Assembly: GCF_011386835.1 (NCBI RefSeq)
Contig: NC_088796.1
Coordinates: 26,491,011 to 26,555,010 of the forward strand
Source: Chrysemys picta bellii
Lineage: Eukaryota; Chordata; Testudines; Emydidae
DNA length: 64,000 nucleotides
Reading direction: 5' to 3'
Shown in pieces: positions 46,968 to 58,376 of the stretch. How positions within the stretch are numbered: position 1 is the first letter of the stretch; every line of letters begins with the position of its first letter. A model generated the notes under the pieces. The model searched no databases. It was not told the origin of the DNA and was given only the letters and a program-made list of their open reading frames with translations. The translations under genes and the position numbers were made by a program.

Positions 46968-47219
46968 GCAACAGAGGGTCCTGTGGCACCTTTAAGACTA
47001 ACAGAAGTATTGGAGCATAAGCTTTCGTGGGTGCATGCCCACTTCATCAGACGCAAGTATGTGCCGCAGGACCCTCTGTTGCTTTTTACAGATTCAGACT
47101 AACAGGGCTACCCCTCTGATAATAAAAAGAAGAACAGGAGGACTTGTGGCACCTTAGAGACTAACAAATTTATTAGAGCATAAGCTTTCGTGGACTACAG
47201 CCCACTTCTTCGGATGCAT
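46968..47219. mobile_element. Composite of two small retroposons, one with a self-inverted end
   Basis: 46968-47120: one short retroposon as an inverted pair. GCAACAGAGGGTCCTGTGGC (46968) is mirrored by GCCGCAGGACCCTCTGTTGC (47063-47082), followed by the family's 3' end (AGACTAACAGGGCTACCCCT, to 47120). 47121-47219: antisense piece of the TTAGTCTCTAAGGTGCCACA family. AATAAAGATAG flanks the whole block (46954-46964 and 47229-47239), so it may have inserted as one unit or by nesting. Confidence 0.8.
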
Positions 47220-47239
47220 AATAAAGATAATAAAGATAG

Positions 47240-48329
47240 AGGCATCTGTATCAAACCGCATCTCCTGTCGAGCTTGCTTTACAGGACAGAGCCATTCTTG
47301 AAGGTCTAAGTTCAACTCGCATTTTCTCTACCATTTGCAAAATCCGTGTCGTTTTCTTTGCGTGCCTTTTTCAAAACAAATCCTTCAGTGCGCTATTCCT
47401 TGTCGGTTTGTTTTTAAAAGAAAGAAGAAAACAGAAATTCAAAGCAATCATCAGCTCCCCTGAAATAATCCTAACGCGGAGAAGAAATTTCAGCAAGGAA
47501 AGCGATTCCAGGTTCCCTAAACCGGGAGTTCAGGTGATGAGGAATGTTTGAAGAGTTTCCCCAAATGGAAAGGCACAAATGGGGCTGGGGCCGGTGGTGG
47601 ATTAGTAACCTGCTCATTGCTAGTGTGTGTTAGGACACACACCTTTCCGGCGCTAGAGGGCAGTGTAAACCGGCCGCTTGAACTGCGATAGCTCGGTTTG
47701 CCCACCTAGTACGGGACTGAGACGTTACTATGTTTGTGTAGCCCAGCATGATGTTTGGAGTGGGAAATGTGTATTTTTAGGCTACTCTTTGGAAAGCCAC
47801 AGGAGTGAACGTGATCCCGCATGGCTTGCTGGGGGAAAACTCTGCACCACGTTTCAGCCCCATCCAGCGGGTAGCAAAAATCATTTGTAAAGGACAACTA
47901 GGCATCCTGGGATGCAAACCGGCATAGGTGATACACGGTCTGTGCTAAACCATGTGGCCACTTCAACACCCCTCTTCACGTATACCGCGATTTCAAAAGT
48001 TGTGTTTTGCTCTTAAAAGTTCCGCTCCAGACTTAGTACATTGTCTGCAGAAAATGACCTCTGCAAATACGCTTTGGCGAAGTTCCGATGAGCAGGCTAT
48101 TGAATCATGTAACAAGCAGAGGTGGTAGCGGTCAGCTCCCTGGAAACATCCCTCCCAGTGTGGGATGAATCACAGCAAGGAAACTCTTCCCGTGCTATTT
48201 TCCCGCCTGTGCACTATTTTAGACGGTGGCGGGGTGGGGAGCCTAACGATTGCTTTGTGAGGGCGTGAAACGATTCCTGTTTGAAGGGTTTATTTGCACA
48301 CGTCTTAGTTCGACCTCAGCGGCCTTTAG
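47240..48329. other. GDNF upstream intron, no gene seen
   Basis: No exon or clear repeat. Moderately GC-balanced and possibly regulatory. Confidence 0.4.
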
Positions 48330-49060
48330 CGAGGTGCTGCGGAGCCCCCCGGTTTGCTGCTGCTGTCCCGGTAGCAGCATGGGAGGATGGGGAGTTTAGA
48401 CGGCGTTGATTGCTGGGCCCCGGTCCGTGGCTGAGTCCCTCCAGGATCGCTTACTCCGGTGTAAACACGTAGCCTCCTGGCCACACCAGCCCCTCCAGCG
48501 GGGCGCACGGCTCTGGCAGGCTGGGAAGAGACGCTGCAGGCTGGCGAGGATGACAAGGCAGCAACGGGTTCGCCGGCTCCTGCCTTCGGGCCCTTGTGCC
48601 TCAACTTCCCGCCGCAGCTTCTGCGCCGCGCAGCCACCAGCAACCGCGTGCCCAGGCAGCGTGTTTGGCGGACCCGCGCCCGGCGGGGAACAAACGCCGG
48701 CGGCAGGAGGTGCTTGGAGCTGCAGCACGGGGCGTGGCTGGCGAGCGGCGCTGGGGAGACACCGAGTCTCCATCCCCCAGTGTCAGTCCCAGCTCGGGGG
48801 TTCAGGAGAATCCTCACTGCTTGGAAAACGCCTGGAAGGGCAGAAATTCCTCCCCGAGGGCAAGGGGAGCTTTAAACTCCCGGCGCTGGCTGCGGGCCCG
48901 GGCAGGGCGCCCAGGTGCGAGGACTGCAGGGAGCGGCGCAGATGTTTGCATTGACCCAGGTGGCCTAGGCGGGCCTCTCTGGTTACTTCCCAGGATCCGA
49001 GGGGAAGAACATTAAACCTGTTTATTTCCCGTGGGTGCTCAGGATGCGTCCTGTGCCCTC

Positions 49061-49187
49061 AAGGGCAGCGATCCAGAGCCTTTGCCGCCCCCCCCTTCCC
49101 TGCAGCCACCCCCAGCGCCTCGCCAAGGGCAGCGATCCAGAGCCTTTGCCGCCCCCCCTTCCCTGCAGCCACCCCCAGCGCCTCGCC
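49061..49187. repeat. 63/64-bp tandem duplication inside the CpG island
   Basis: Two copies (49061-49124 and 49125-49187) both begin AAGGGCAGCGATCCAGAGCC and end CAGCGCCTCGCC. They differ only by one C in a C-run. A third partial copy starts at 49188 (AAGGGCAG). Confidence 0.95.
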
Positions 49188-49743
49188 AAGGGCAGAAACG
49201 TCACCTTACCTTTCAGATGGGCTCGTCGGACCCAGCACGGACATTAACTCCAGGAAGCCCGGCCGGCCGCCAAGGGATGCATGTGGCTCAGCTCGGGGAT
49301 CCTCCAAGGGGGGCAGGGGGAAAGTTCACAATTCCGGATCAGGGGAAGGGGCTGCTGCCGCCGGCACCGCTCCGTGCGCCCTCCCCCCGCCGCCGCAGGT
49401 GCGCGGTCCCTGCGGAGAGCAGAGGCAGCGCCCGGTTCTCGCCGCTCCTTGCCCTGCAGCCGAGTCCCAGCTCAGCGGCAGCCGCAGCCGCAGCCTGCAC
49501 CGCACGAAGCGCCGCCTGGCAGCGAGAACTGGCTCTGGGTGCTGCGGTTGAGCTCCTGCCTGGAAATCTGAGCAAGACACCCCATCAACAACTGCGGGGA
49601 GTCCAATGAAGACATCAGGGCTCCCGGGACGCCAGCTGGGCCAGGGGGAACGGGGCACTCTCGCATGCACGCGAGAAACAGCTGAGACGGGGACAGAGCA
49701 GCCTGCGGGAGAAGCAGAGGCTGGAGCGGAGATGTGTAAGCTA

Positions 49744-49763
49744 GCCGCCGCCGCCGCCGCCGC
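49744..49763. repeat. GCC trinucleotide run
   Basis: Six to seven uninterrupted GCC units lie in the GDNF CpG island, probably in or just upstream of the 5' UTR exon. Confidence 0.9.
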
Positions 49764-50044
49764 AGGACTCCCTCCTCCAGAAAGGGATCGCGTCACGGTG
49801 AAAGATTAGATCCAAGAGGAACGTGCAGAGTAAGAGCGATCCCAACTTGGTGCGAGAGCATCCAGCGCCTCCCGACAGCAACCTGCGCGGGACCCTCTGT
49901 AATCCGCTGGGGTCAGAGCGCTTGGTGGGAGCGATCAGCTTTGGGGACCTGCCACTGGAGGCGTCTCACACGAGGGCAGATGTGGGCGCGCAGGCCAACA
50001 TGCGAAGCGATCGATTTGCCAGGGCGAAGCAGCAATGGAGATGG

Positions 50045-50070
50045 ATTTATAGGGCCCCTTCTGGTGACGT
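50045..50070 (-). promoter_or_regulatory. Candidate GDNF core promoter: TATA box with adjacent CRE-like site
   Basis: On the minus strand CCCTATAAATCC (TATA at 50045-50051) follows an ACGTCA half-CRE (complement of 50065-50070) by 13 bp. It lies at the upstream edge of the CpG island and about 5.1 kb upstream of the first coding exon, in the correct orientation. Transcription would start near 50015-50020. TATA- and CRE-dependent GDNF promoters are known in mammals; use of this one is an inference. Confidence 0.55.
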
Positions 50071-50110
50071 GCCCTCCGCTGCCTCCTCTGATTCGCTTTC
50101 GGATCTAAAC

Positions 50111-52335
50111 ACACGTTAGCCCCCAACACTGGATCCGACAGAGTTTCCAAATATCTCTTGGCTGAAGTCAGAGGCTCTACATATCATGTATTACATGGCA
50201 AGCAATGAAGAAGGCTTCTGAAGTTGGCCGGCATCTTAGGCTAAATTTTCAAGCGGATGTAACATAACACCACACTTTGGTAGAAAGGCACACACACTCC
50301 GAATCCCAATTCCAAAGCTGTAACATCATTTCTAAAGGAGCAGGTCAGAGAAGGCTGCGTTAAAACTGATTTCATCCAAAGTTCCCCAAACCCACAGCGT
50401 GTCCTTATTCCTAGCGAGGGCGGTTCGCAGGAGAGCAAAACGCTAGGGAAAAGGCGCTGGGTGTAAGCAGACCTGCTATTTCCTGATTTCTTGGTGATCC
50501 AGGTAACGAGACAGAGCTAAATCCAATTTCTGTATAGCCGTGCAAAGAACAGCACGGGTGTTAGGTAGTTCCTATAGCATAACGGCAAGCCTTGCTGGTG
50601 ATTTCTAAGGCACTATTAGGCAAATTGTCATTATAAAAGGAAATACGATCTGTCTCATTCACTTAACATATTAGCTTCCTGTAAGATGTAGAATGCCTCT
50701 TAAATGTGTTGCTAACTCTTTAAAGTGCGTGACCTATACATTTCCTGAGATTTAAAAGCTGAACTGAAGCTTCACACGGATTCTGTGATACGGACGATCT
50801 CTACTATTTTAGTAGCTGGAGGCCTAAGAAAGTGTAAACAGCTTCAGTTTACACCCATACTTCTTGTATTCATGACTCATCCAGTTGTTCTGAGGCATGA
50901 AGTCTTCGAGAGCCTGGGAAACAGGATTGAAGAGCGCAGGAATTATGCTAATAAGCAACTTTTGCTAAAAAGCAAAGATCCACGGTTTAGGGGGAATGGC
51001 AGCAAAAGCATGCGAAAGACAGTGTCTTTCCTGACCGTACAAGGAAATGAAAACATAACGTTTTGTGCCGCACCTTGAATCAATATAGACCAGCCTCACT
51101 CGCTCTTTCTGGCCAATGCTATAGGTCCTGACTACCCCCTTGTTTAACTGTAATTAGATCTACAGTGTATTCTTAGAAGTAATGTCTTTAGACGGAGGGC
51201 TCTGCAACATTCAAGTGGTGAGTGAACTAACTAATCGATCATTAAAAAAGTTGTAAGCTGGTAAAGAAATTCCTCCAGGTTCTAAATACCATTTTTCATC
51301 CTTTCCTTCATAGAAAAATAGGAACAACCTCCTCTCAAACAAAATAAAAAAGCCTCTTTGCCTGAGACCCACTGAAACATTTGTGTTTTGCTTTTTTATT
51401 TTTTTCTTTACAGTAGCAGTTGATTAAGAAACTACCGATAGCACTGATGAGGAGGCAGGTGAAAAAAGGCGAAATCCCAGTTTCAGTCAACTCCGTTTAA
51501 AAAGAGAGTGAAAAAAATCAAGTTTTTTTTTTTAATGGAAAAGGACACAGCTAAGAGGATATTACCAACAATTCTCAGCTCTTGAAAACCCCTTACTTGC
51601 GCTCCTGCAGTGTTTATAATGGAGACTTGGTTCTATGCTACGCAGTAGCTGGAAAGGGAGCTACAAAGTCGCTTTAGAAAACTGAAAATGAGGAGCTAGC
51701 ATTCAAGGGAGTACACTGGGCTACCAAAAAGGGTTTTGTAAAACCACCATGCCAGGCTCAGACAACGAGATAAGCCAACTACTGGCAGCACAAATGACCT
51801 AGTGACTTCCTTACCCGACACATTAAAGGAGAAACCATAGAAATAGAACGTTATAGTATTATCAGCTTAGAAAAGGAAGATTTCTGCTTTCAGCAAGGGT
51901 GAAATTTAAGTGTTGGGGGAGGAGAGGCTTCATTATAAGCGAACTCTGAGTACATTCTAGGTAAAAGGATACTTAAAATACTATCCGTCTGTCTGTCTTC
52001 CATTAGGTATTTATAATAACATCTCAGGGGGAAATGTGTTTTCTATCAGTTTGTTCCTTTTCCATTTACTAGACATTGGGGCTTTAATTTTTAGCCAATT
52101 TCCCCATAAAAAGAAACGGGGCTTTTGGTTTGGAAAACAATATCAATATGCCATTGTTTCCCACTGGCATTAGCAGGTGGTTTTGTTTCTTTCCTTGTGC
52201 AAACCAATAATCTGAGATGTCAGCACAGCCCTAGTAATAGTAATGTTGTTAAGTATTTCTGGGGAGGCAGAGGTGGGAAGGTTTTATTGGCAGAAGTTTG
52301 GAATGGCTGCATTATTCATGAGCAATGTTGAAAAG
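50111..52335. other. DNA upstream of GDNF, no gene seen
   Basis: Looks single-copy. The longest open frame (50785-51078, plus) has no recognisable domain and no flanking splice signals of note. Possible regulatory DNA. Confidence 0.45.
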
Positions 52336-53179
52336 CAGGGCTGTCAAACATTAAAAAATAATTGCAATTAATCATGAGATTTAAAAAAAAGTTGTGATTA
52401 ATCACAGTTCTAATCGCACTGTTACACAATAATAGAATACCTATTTATTTAAATCCAATATTTGTGGATTTTTTTCTACATTTTCAAGTACATTGATTTG
52501 GATTACAACACAATACAAAGTGTAGAGTGCTTACTTTATATTATTGTTTTGATTACAAATATTTGCACTGTCAAAAGATAAACAAAAGAAATAGTATTTT
52601 TCAGTTTACCTCATTCAAGTACTGTCGTGCAATCTCTTTATTGTGAAAGTACAGCTTACAAATGTAGAATTATTTTTTTTAAATAACTGCACTCAAAACC
52701 AAAACAATGTAAAACTTTAGAGCCTACAAAGTCGAAGCATGAAGGGGCATAGGAATGTCTAGCACATCTGGCACCTAAATACCTTGCAACCTGGGCTACA
52801 ACAGTTCGATGTAAATGCCTGTTCTCACTTTCAGGTGACATTTTAAAAAAGTAGGCAGCATTATATCCCACAAATGTAAACAAACTTGTTTGTCTTAGCA
52901 ATTGGCAGAACAAGAAGTAGGACTGAGTGGACTTGTATGAACTGAACTGAAAAATACTATTTATTTTGTTTATCTTTTTTACAGTGCAAATATTTGTAAT
53001 AAAAATAATAATATAAAGTAAACACTGTATACTTTGTATTCTGCGTTGCAATTGAAATCAATATATTTGAAAATGTATTAAACATTCAAAATATGTATAA
53101 TAAATGTAAATGGATATTCTATTGTTATTTTACAGTGTGATTAAAACTGCAATTAATCGTGACTATTTTTTAATGTAGG
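52336..53179. mobile_element. hAT fold-back element, internally deleted copy
   Basis: Starts CAGGGCTGTCAAACATTAAA. Its left half matches the left arm of the element at 56389. At about 52728 it jumps to the right-arm sequence, which on the plus strand encodes decayed hAT C-terminal dimerisation text (LFSLSGD, NVNKLVCLSNW near 52818-52913). The last ~14 bp, i.e. the right TIR, are missing after TTTTTTAATGTA. Internal deletion derivative of the same family. Confidence 0.8.
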
Positions 53180-53340
53180 TGGTCAAAGGTGCCTGATACA
53201 TGCAATTATGCAATTTACCATGTGGTTATCATCCACCACATATGTACTGTGTGTGTGTAGAATATGTGTATATAATATACTGCATGAGGCTGTATTAATT
53301 TTTGTGCACTTCCTTTCTGCACTGTGGGATCCCCCTTCTA

Positions 53341-53561
53341 TAGAGCTAGGAGTTGAAGCCTGATCTCCTGGATCCTAGTTGAGTGCCTTAACCACAAGAC
53401 CATCCTTACTAACTAAATCTGTACTGTAAATATTGGATACAGTGGGCCTAATTCTCCACTCAGTTGCACTGCTTTTATGTTGGTGCAACTCCATGGAATT
53501 TACACCAGTGTAACGAAGTGGAATCTGAGGCCCCATATTTGCAACACTATTGGAATTTACT
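53341..53561. repeat. 221-bp perfect duplicate, copy A
   Basis: Identical base for base to 55315-55535. It starts TAGAGCTAGGAGTTGAAGCC and ends CTATTGGAATTTACT. Copy A begins abruptly in the middle of an old MIR/L2-like repeat. Confidence 0.97.
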
Positions 53562-54939
53562 ATGATTATGAGATGGGGCAGTGTGTAAACTGCCTCCTCT
53601 CCTGACAGCACAATGGACACTGGCATTTCTGAAAAATGTCCCCATTTTCCAACCACCTCTAACTGTATGCTCATTGGGGCACAGATTGTCATTGACTATA
53701 TATTTTTACAGGGCTTAGCATAATGGAGCCCTTACCTGACTGAGGCCTCAAGCTGTGATCACAATAAAATGTTGAATGGTAAATGTTACTTTGCAGTAAA
53801 ATAGTGAAACTCGATTTGTCATGGTGATATGGCTGGAGGTCCAGCAGGCTCAATATGGTGTCAGTGGAAGCCCCTTGCTTGGTGTATGAATTTTAATATT
53901 TCCACTGGTGCATCTCAGTGTGAAGGAAGGAAAGAGCCACCTGCCTGACATGATGTTACTGGAATGTGTCTTTCTACTCCCCCGCCCCCATGATAACCCA
54001 TGCGTCTTATAAACATAAAATGTTGTTTAGCTGTATCCACATATCCATTTACAGAAGATCCATGAGGCCAGAGGTGATAGGTCCATAAAAGCAACCAGGA
54101 CTAACCTGCTAGATGCAATGGGACTTTGAGGTCATATTTTCAGACCAGGCCAGCTAGTCCCACTATAGTGAGGCTAGTGCATAGAATAAGGCTGCTATGC
54201 TGTTTTTTTCTTCAACCGAAATTAATTTTGTGATGTGTTAGATTAATCCTGATGAATTTTCCTAGGAAATATATTTTGAAACAAAAAGATCATAAATGTT
54301 TGTCAGACTAACCCGTCCTCCCCAGTACATACCGGTTACCAATTCTGCAATTGTAAATATGTTAGGATGAAATGTTTCAAATCCATCTTCAACTAAAGTA
54401 ACTGATTTATAATGTAACTATCTACATTCCATAGCAACAATCTTCCCATTCAATGGGAACAACAGTTAGCTAATCAGAAATAATGTTCAGATAATTAACT
54501 CTATTAGAATTTTTTTTAATTTCAGACTACTTATTACCATAGCTGTTCCACTTGGTTAGAGATGAATTTGCACAATACAAATTTAACATGGGAACATCAA
54601 AGTAAATTATTTTAGTAATATGTTACCTCTACTGTAAATTCTCAAAAATGTGCAGGAATATTCACTTTAAAAAAATTTAACTTTTTCAAGTAAAGACATT
54701 TCACTAATGGGCAGCTGGAATAAAATTCTCCGAAGTACAGCTTTTTATGGACAGCAGCAAATCAATGGAAGAGTGACAGTGTGATCTGTTTGAATTAAAT
54801 TATGTATATGGCATCTGTAAACCACAGTGATGGACACCTAATAATTACATCTACCTACCTATCTATGTGCTTTAAGACAGAAAGAAGGTGCTTACAGGAT
54901 AAAGACACAAGACGAAGGGTGGAACAAAGGAAGTATTGT
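53562..54939. other. No gene seen
   Basis: AT-rich DNA between the two duplicate copies; no exon recognised. Confidence 0.45.
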
Positions 54940-55380
54940 CCCCATTTTATAGATGAGGAACTGAGACACATAGGAAATAAGTGACTTGCCCAGGGCGACA
55001 AAGGGTACGTCTTCACTACCCGCCATATCAGCAGGTAGCAATCAATTTATCTGGGATCGATATATCAGGTCTCGTTAAGACGCGATATATCGATCCCCGA
55101 ACACGCTCACTGTCGACTCCAGAACTCCACCAGAGCGAGCGGCGGTAGCACAGTCGACAGGGGAGCCGTGGCCGTCGATCCTGCGCCGTGTGGACCCCAG
55201 GTAATTCGATCCAAGATACTTCGACTTCAGCTACGTTATTCGCGTAGCTGAAGTTGCGTATCTTGGATCGATTCCCTCCCCCCCAGTGTAGACCAGCCCA
55301 AAGTAAGTGTATGGTAGAGCTAGGAGTTGAAGCCTGATCTCCTGGATCCTAGTTGAGTGCCTTAACCACAAGACCATCCT
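54937..55380 (+). repeat. MIR/L2-like old repeat, split by a MITE
   Basis: CCCATTTTATAGATGAGGAA, CTGAGACACATAGGAAATAA and GACTTGCCCAGGGCGACA (54939-55000), interrupted by 55003-55299, then AAGTAAGTGTATGGTAGAGC and TAGGAGTTGAAGCCTGATCT. Classical MIR/L2 3' word order. Confidence 0.7.
55003..55299. mobile_element. MITE with ATCGATATATC and GTCGAC blocks
   Basis: Left end GGGTACGTCTTCACTACCCG, right end (inverted) GGGCTGGTCTACACTGGGGG. The interior has GGGATCGATATATCAGGTCT / GACGCGATATATCGATCCCC and AGCTACGTTATTCGCGTAGCT, an almost perfect palindrome. It splits an MIR-like repeat; flanking AAA on both sides may be a 3-bp duplication. Confidence 0.8.
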
Positions 55381-55535
55381 TACTAACTAAATCTGTACTG
55401 TAAATATTGGATACAGTGGGCCTAATTCTCCACTCAGTTGCACTGCTTTTATGTTGGTGCAACTCCATGGAATTTACACCAGTGTAACGAAGTGGAATCT
55501 GAGGCCCCATATTTGCAACACTATTGGAATTTACT
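55315..55535. repeat. 221-bp perfect duplicate, copy B (probable source)
   Basis: Identical to 53341-53561. Here the left part continues naturally from the MIR-like repeat at 54937-55314, so this copy sits in the original context. Confidence 0.97.
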
Positions 55536-56388
55536 CTTCTTAATTATTAAAAGCCATGAGAGAGCTCTCCCCTTAGCATATGCATTACTTACACTGTTAG
55601 AAATAATAACAAAAGGAAAGCATTATAAATGTCCTACCCACATTGTCAGTGTGTTACTCTCTGAATGTATCTAATTTAATTAGTTGATTCTGTCTTTCAG
55701 ACTCTGTCTGGCCTTTGACAACAGGCTGAACCAAAGAGGAGAGCAAATCTAGTGTGCTGGTTCTGTCACTTTTATATCCCCAAATGAACACAGAACCCAG
55801 CATGGAAAGTCTCATGACAAGGACCTCGCCTTAATGGAATAGTACAGAAGGTGCCACAGCCTAACAGATTATCTCCACAATGTGGAAATAAAGTTAGTAC
55901 TGGTTGAAAATTTCAAGACTAACTCCCACCCCCTAAAGAAAACCTAAAAACTTTTTTTTGTTTGTTTTCAGCAACCCATACCCCCACATTTTTGTTTTTT
56001 AAATGAAAAATAGTTCAGTCTTTGACAAAAAAAATTGTTGGGAAAACATGAAAACTTTTGATGAAAATATTCAAATTTGTCAATTCTTATGCAGAACAAA
56101 AATATTTCCTGCCCATATTTAAATAAGGTGCACCTTTCCATTGAAAATGTTGTCTCTATAAAAACAAATTAAAGAGCTGTTTGGTATAACACAGCATGGT
56201 CTCACTTCTCAGTTCATTTGTGTAATCCTCCAAGGCCAACATGATGTATGTAAATCATTGATGATGTCAATCTCTTCACAGTGAAGTTTCCAAGTTACCT
56301 TTGAAATATAAAACATTATTTCCTATCCTGCATGTGCTCATCCATTTTACAATCAGTTCTTTATTTAGTACTAGAAAATAAACAAATC
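55536..56388. other. No gene seen
   Basis: AT-rich DNA; 55900-56110 has GAAAATTT-type words like 18243-18605. No exon recognised. Confidence 0.45.
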
Positions 56389-58049
56389 TAGGGCTGTCAA
56401 GCAATTAAAAAATTAATCATGATTAATCGCACGATTAATCGTGTTGTTAAAACAATAATAGAAAATCATTTTTTTATGTTTTCTACATTTTCAAATATTT
56501 TGATTTCAATTACAACACAGAATTCAAAGTGTATACTGCTCACTTTATAATTATTTTTATTACAAATATTTGCATTGTAAAAAAACAAAAGAAATCGTAT
56601 TTTTCAGTTCACCTAATACAAGTACTGTAGTGCAATCTCTTTATCATGAGAGTTGAACTTACAAATGTAGAATTATGAACAAAAAAAAAACTGCATTCAA
56701 AAATAAAACAATGTAAAACTTTAGAGCCTAGAAAGTCCACTCAGTTCTACCTCTTGTACAGCCAATCACTCAGAAAAACCAGTTTGTTTACATTAGCAGG
56801 AGATAATTTTGCCCACTTCTTGTTTACTATGTCATCTGAAAGTGAGAACAGGTGTTTGTATGGCACTGTTATATATTTAGGTACCAGATATGCTAAAGAT
56901 TCATATGTCCCTTCATGCTTCAACCACCATTCCAGAGGACATGCTTCCATGCTGATGACCGGTTCTGCTAGATAACAATCCAAAGCAGTGTGGACTGATG
57001 CATGTTCATTTTTATCATCTGAGTCAGATGCCACCAGCAGAAGGTTGATTTTCCTTTTTGGTGATACGGGTTCTATAGTTTCCACATCAGAATGTTACGC
57101 TTTTAAAACTTCGGAAAGCATGCGCCACACTTCGTACCTCTCAGATTTTGGAAGGGACTTGAGATTCTTAAACCTTGGGTCAAATGCTGTAGCTGACTTT
57201 AGAAATTTCACATTGGTACCTTCTTTGCATTTTGTCAAATCTGCAGTGAAAGTGGTCTTAAAAGGAACAACATGTGCTGGGTCATCATCAGAGACTGCTA
57301 TAACATGAAATATATCACAGAATGCAGATAAAACAGCAGGAAACATACAATTCTCCCCAAAGGAGTTCAGTCCTAAATGTAATGAATGCATTTTTTTTTA
57401 ATGAGCATTGTCAGCATGGAAGCAAGTCCTCTGGAATGGTGGCAGAAGCATGAAGAGGCATAGGAATGTTTAGTATATCTGGCATGTAAATACCTTGCAA
57501 TGTCAGCTACAAAAGTGCCATGCAAATGCCAGTTCTCACTTTCAGGTGACATTGTAAATAAGAAGTGGACAGCATTATCTCCCATAAATGTAAACAAACG
57601 TATTTCTCTTAGCGGTTGGCTGAACAAGAAGTAGCACTGAGTGGACTTGTAGGCGCTAAAGTTTTACATTGTTTTAGTTTTGAATGAAGTTATGTAACAA
57701 AAAATCTACATTTGTAAGTTGCACTTTCACGATAAAGAGATTGCACTACAGTACTTGTATGAGGTGATTTGAAAAATACTATTTCTTTTGTTTATCATTT
57801 TTACAGTGCAAGTATTTGTAATAAAAAATAATATAAAGTGAGTACTGTACACTTTGTAATTTGTGTTGTAATTGAAATAAATATATTTGAAAATGTAGAA
57901 AAACATCCAAAAATATTTAATACTTTTCAATTGGTATTCTATTGTTTAACAGTGTGATTAAAACCACGATTAATTGTAATTAATTTTTCAAATCATGATT
58001 AATTTTTTTGAGTTAATCACGAGTTAAAGCTGATTAATCGACAGCCCTA
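56389..58049 (-). pseudogene. hAT transposon, fold-back copy with transposase C-terminus
   Basis: Ends TAGGGCTGTC and GACAGCCCTA, flanked by AACAAATC (56381-56388) and ATCAAATC (58050-58057), a 7/8 match to an 8-bp hAT duplication. The minus strand encodes the transposase end: FCDIFHVIAVSDDDP, ATAFDPRFKNLKSLPKSERY (57391-57095), then VEPVISMEACPLEWWLKHEG-like text, and the hATC dimerisation motif PLEWWLKH ... LFSLSDDIVN ... KLSPANVNKLVFL (57085-56747). The plus strand at 57400-57650 again encodes the hATC text (ASPLEWWQKHEEA-like, FSLSGDIVNKK). The two arms of about 560-630 bp are inverted copies. The DNA-binding and catalytic N-terminal parts are missing, so it cannot move itself. Confidence 0.88.
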
Positions 58050-58376
58050 ATCAAATCACATTGTTGTTGAAATTAGTTTCTCCATAAACAACCCTGAATC
58101 ATAGTAAATGTACCAACTAAAATCTCATGAGGTGGGTTTTGCCCTATTTACCACCTTCTTTAGAAGATTGTATGGTGTGATGTTATTGCAAGATGCTGAG
58201 TGTTCTTTGTTCCCATTGACATCTATAGTAGTTGAAGTTTCTCAGCACCTTGGAGGATTGGACCCTTAAGAAGAAATTTAGATGAAGGGATTTATTTCCT
58301 TTCTCTGAATTGGATAATTAAATTTCATATGAATTTTTAAGCTCTTTGTGTGCAGAGACTGTCCTTTTGTTCTGTG

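Larger units (their letters stand above)
48330..50110. promoter_or_regulatory. CpG island at the GDNF 5' end
   Basis: This stretch is GC-rich with abundant CpG, unlike the AT-rich DNA on both sides. It contains a GCC-triplet run, a 63/64-bp tandem duplication and the candidate TATA/CRE promoter near its right edge. Several open frames cross it on both strands, but they overlap each other, lack recognisable domains and are what GC-rich DNA produces by chance. A possible minus-strand 5' splice site CTGAAAG/GTAAGG (exon end 49210) could close the non-coding first exon; this is unproven. Confidence 0.7.

Noticed and set aside
48326..50150. Open frames of 125-192 codons in the CpG island
   Set aside because: Overlapping on both strands, Pro/Arg/Ala-rich, without domains; typical of CpG-island DNA. 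The GDNF start is clearly in a later exon.
50785..51078. 97-codon plus-strand frame
   Set aside because: No domain, no convincing splice signals, ordinary for AT-balanced DNA of this size.
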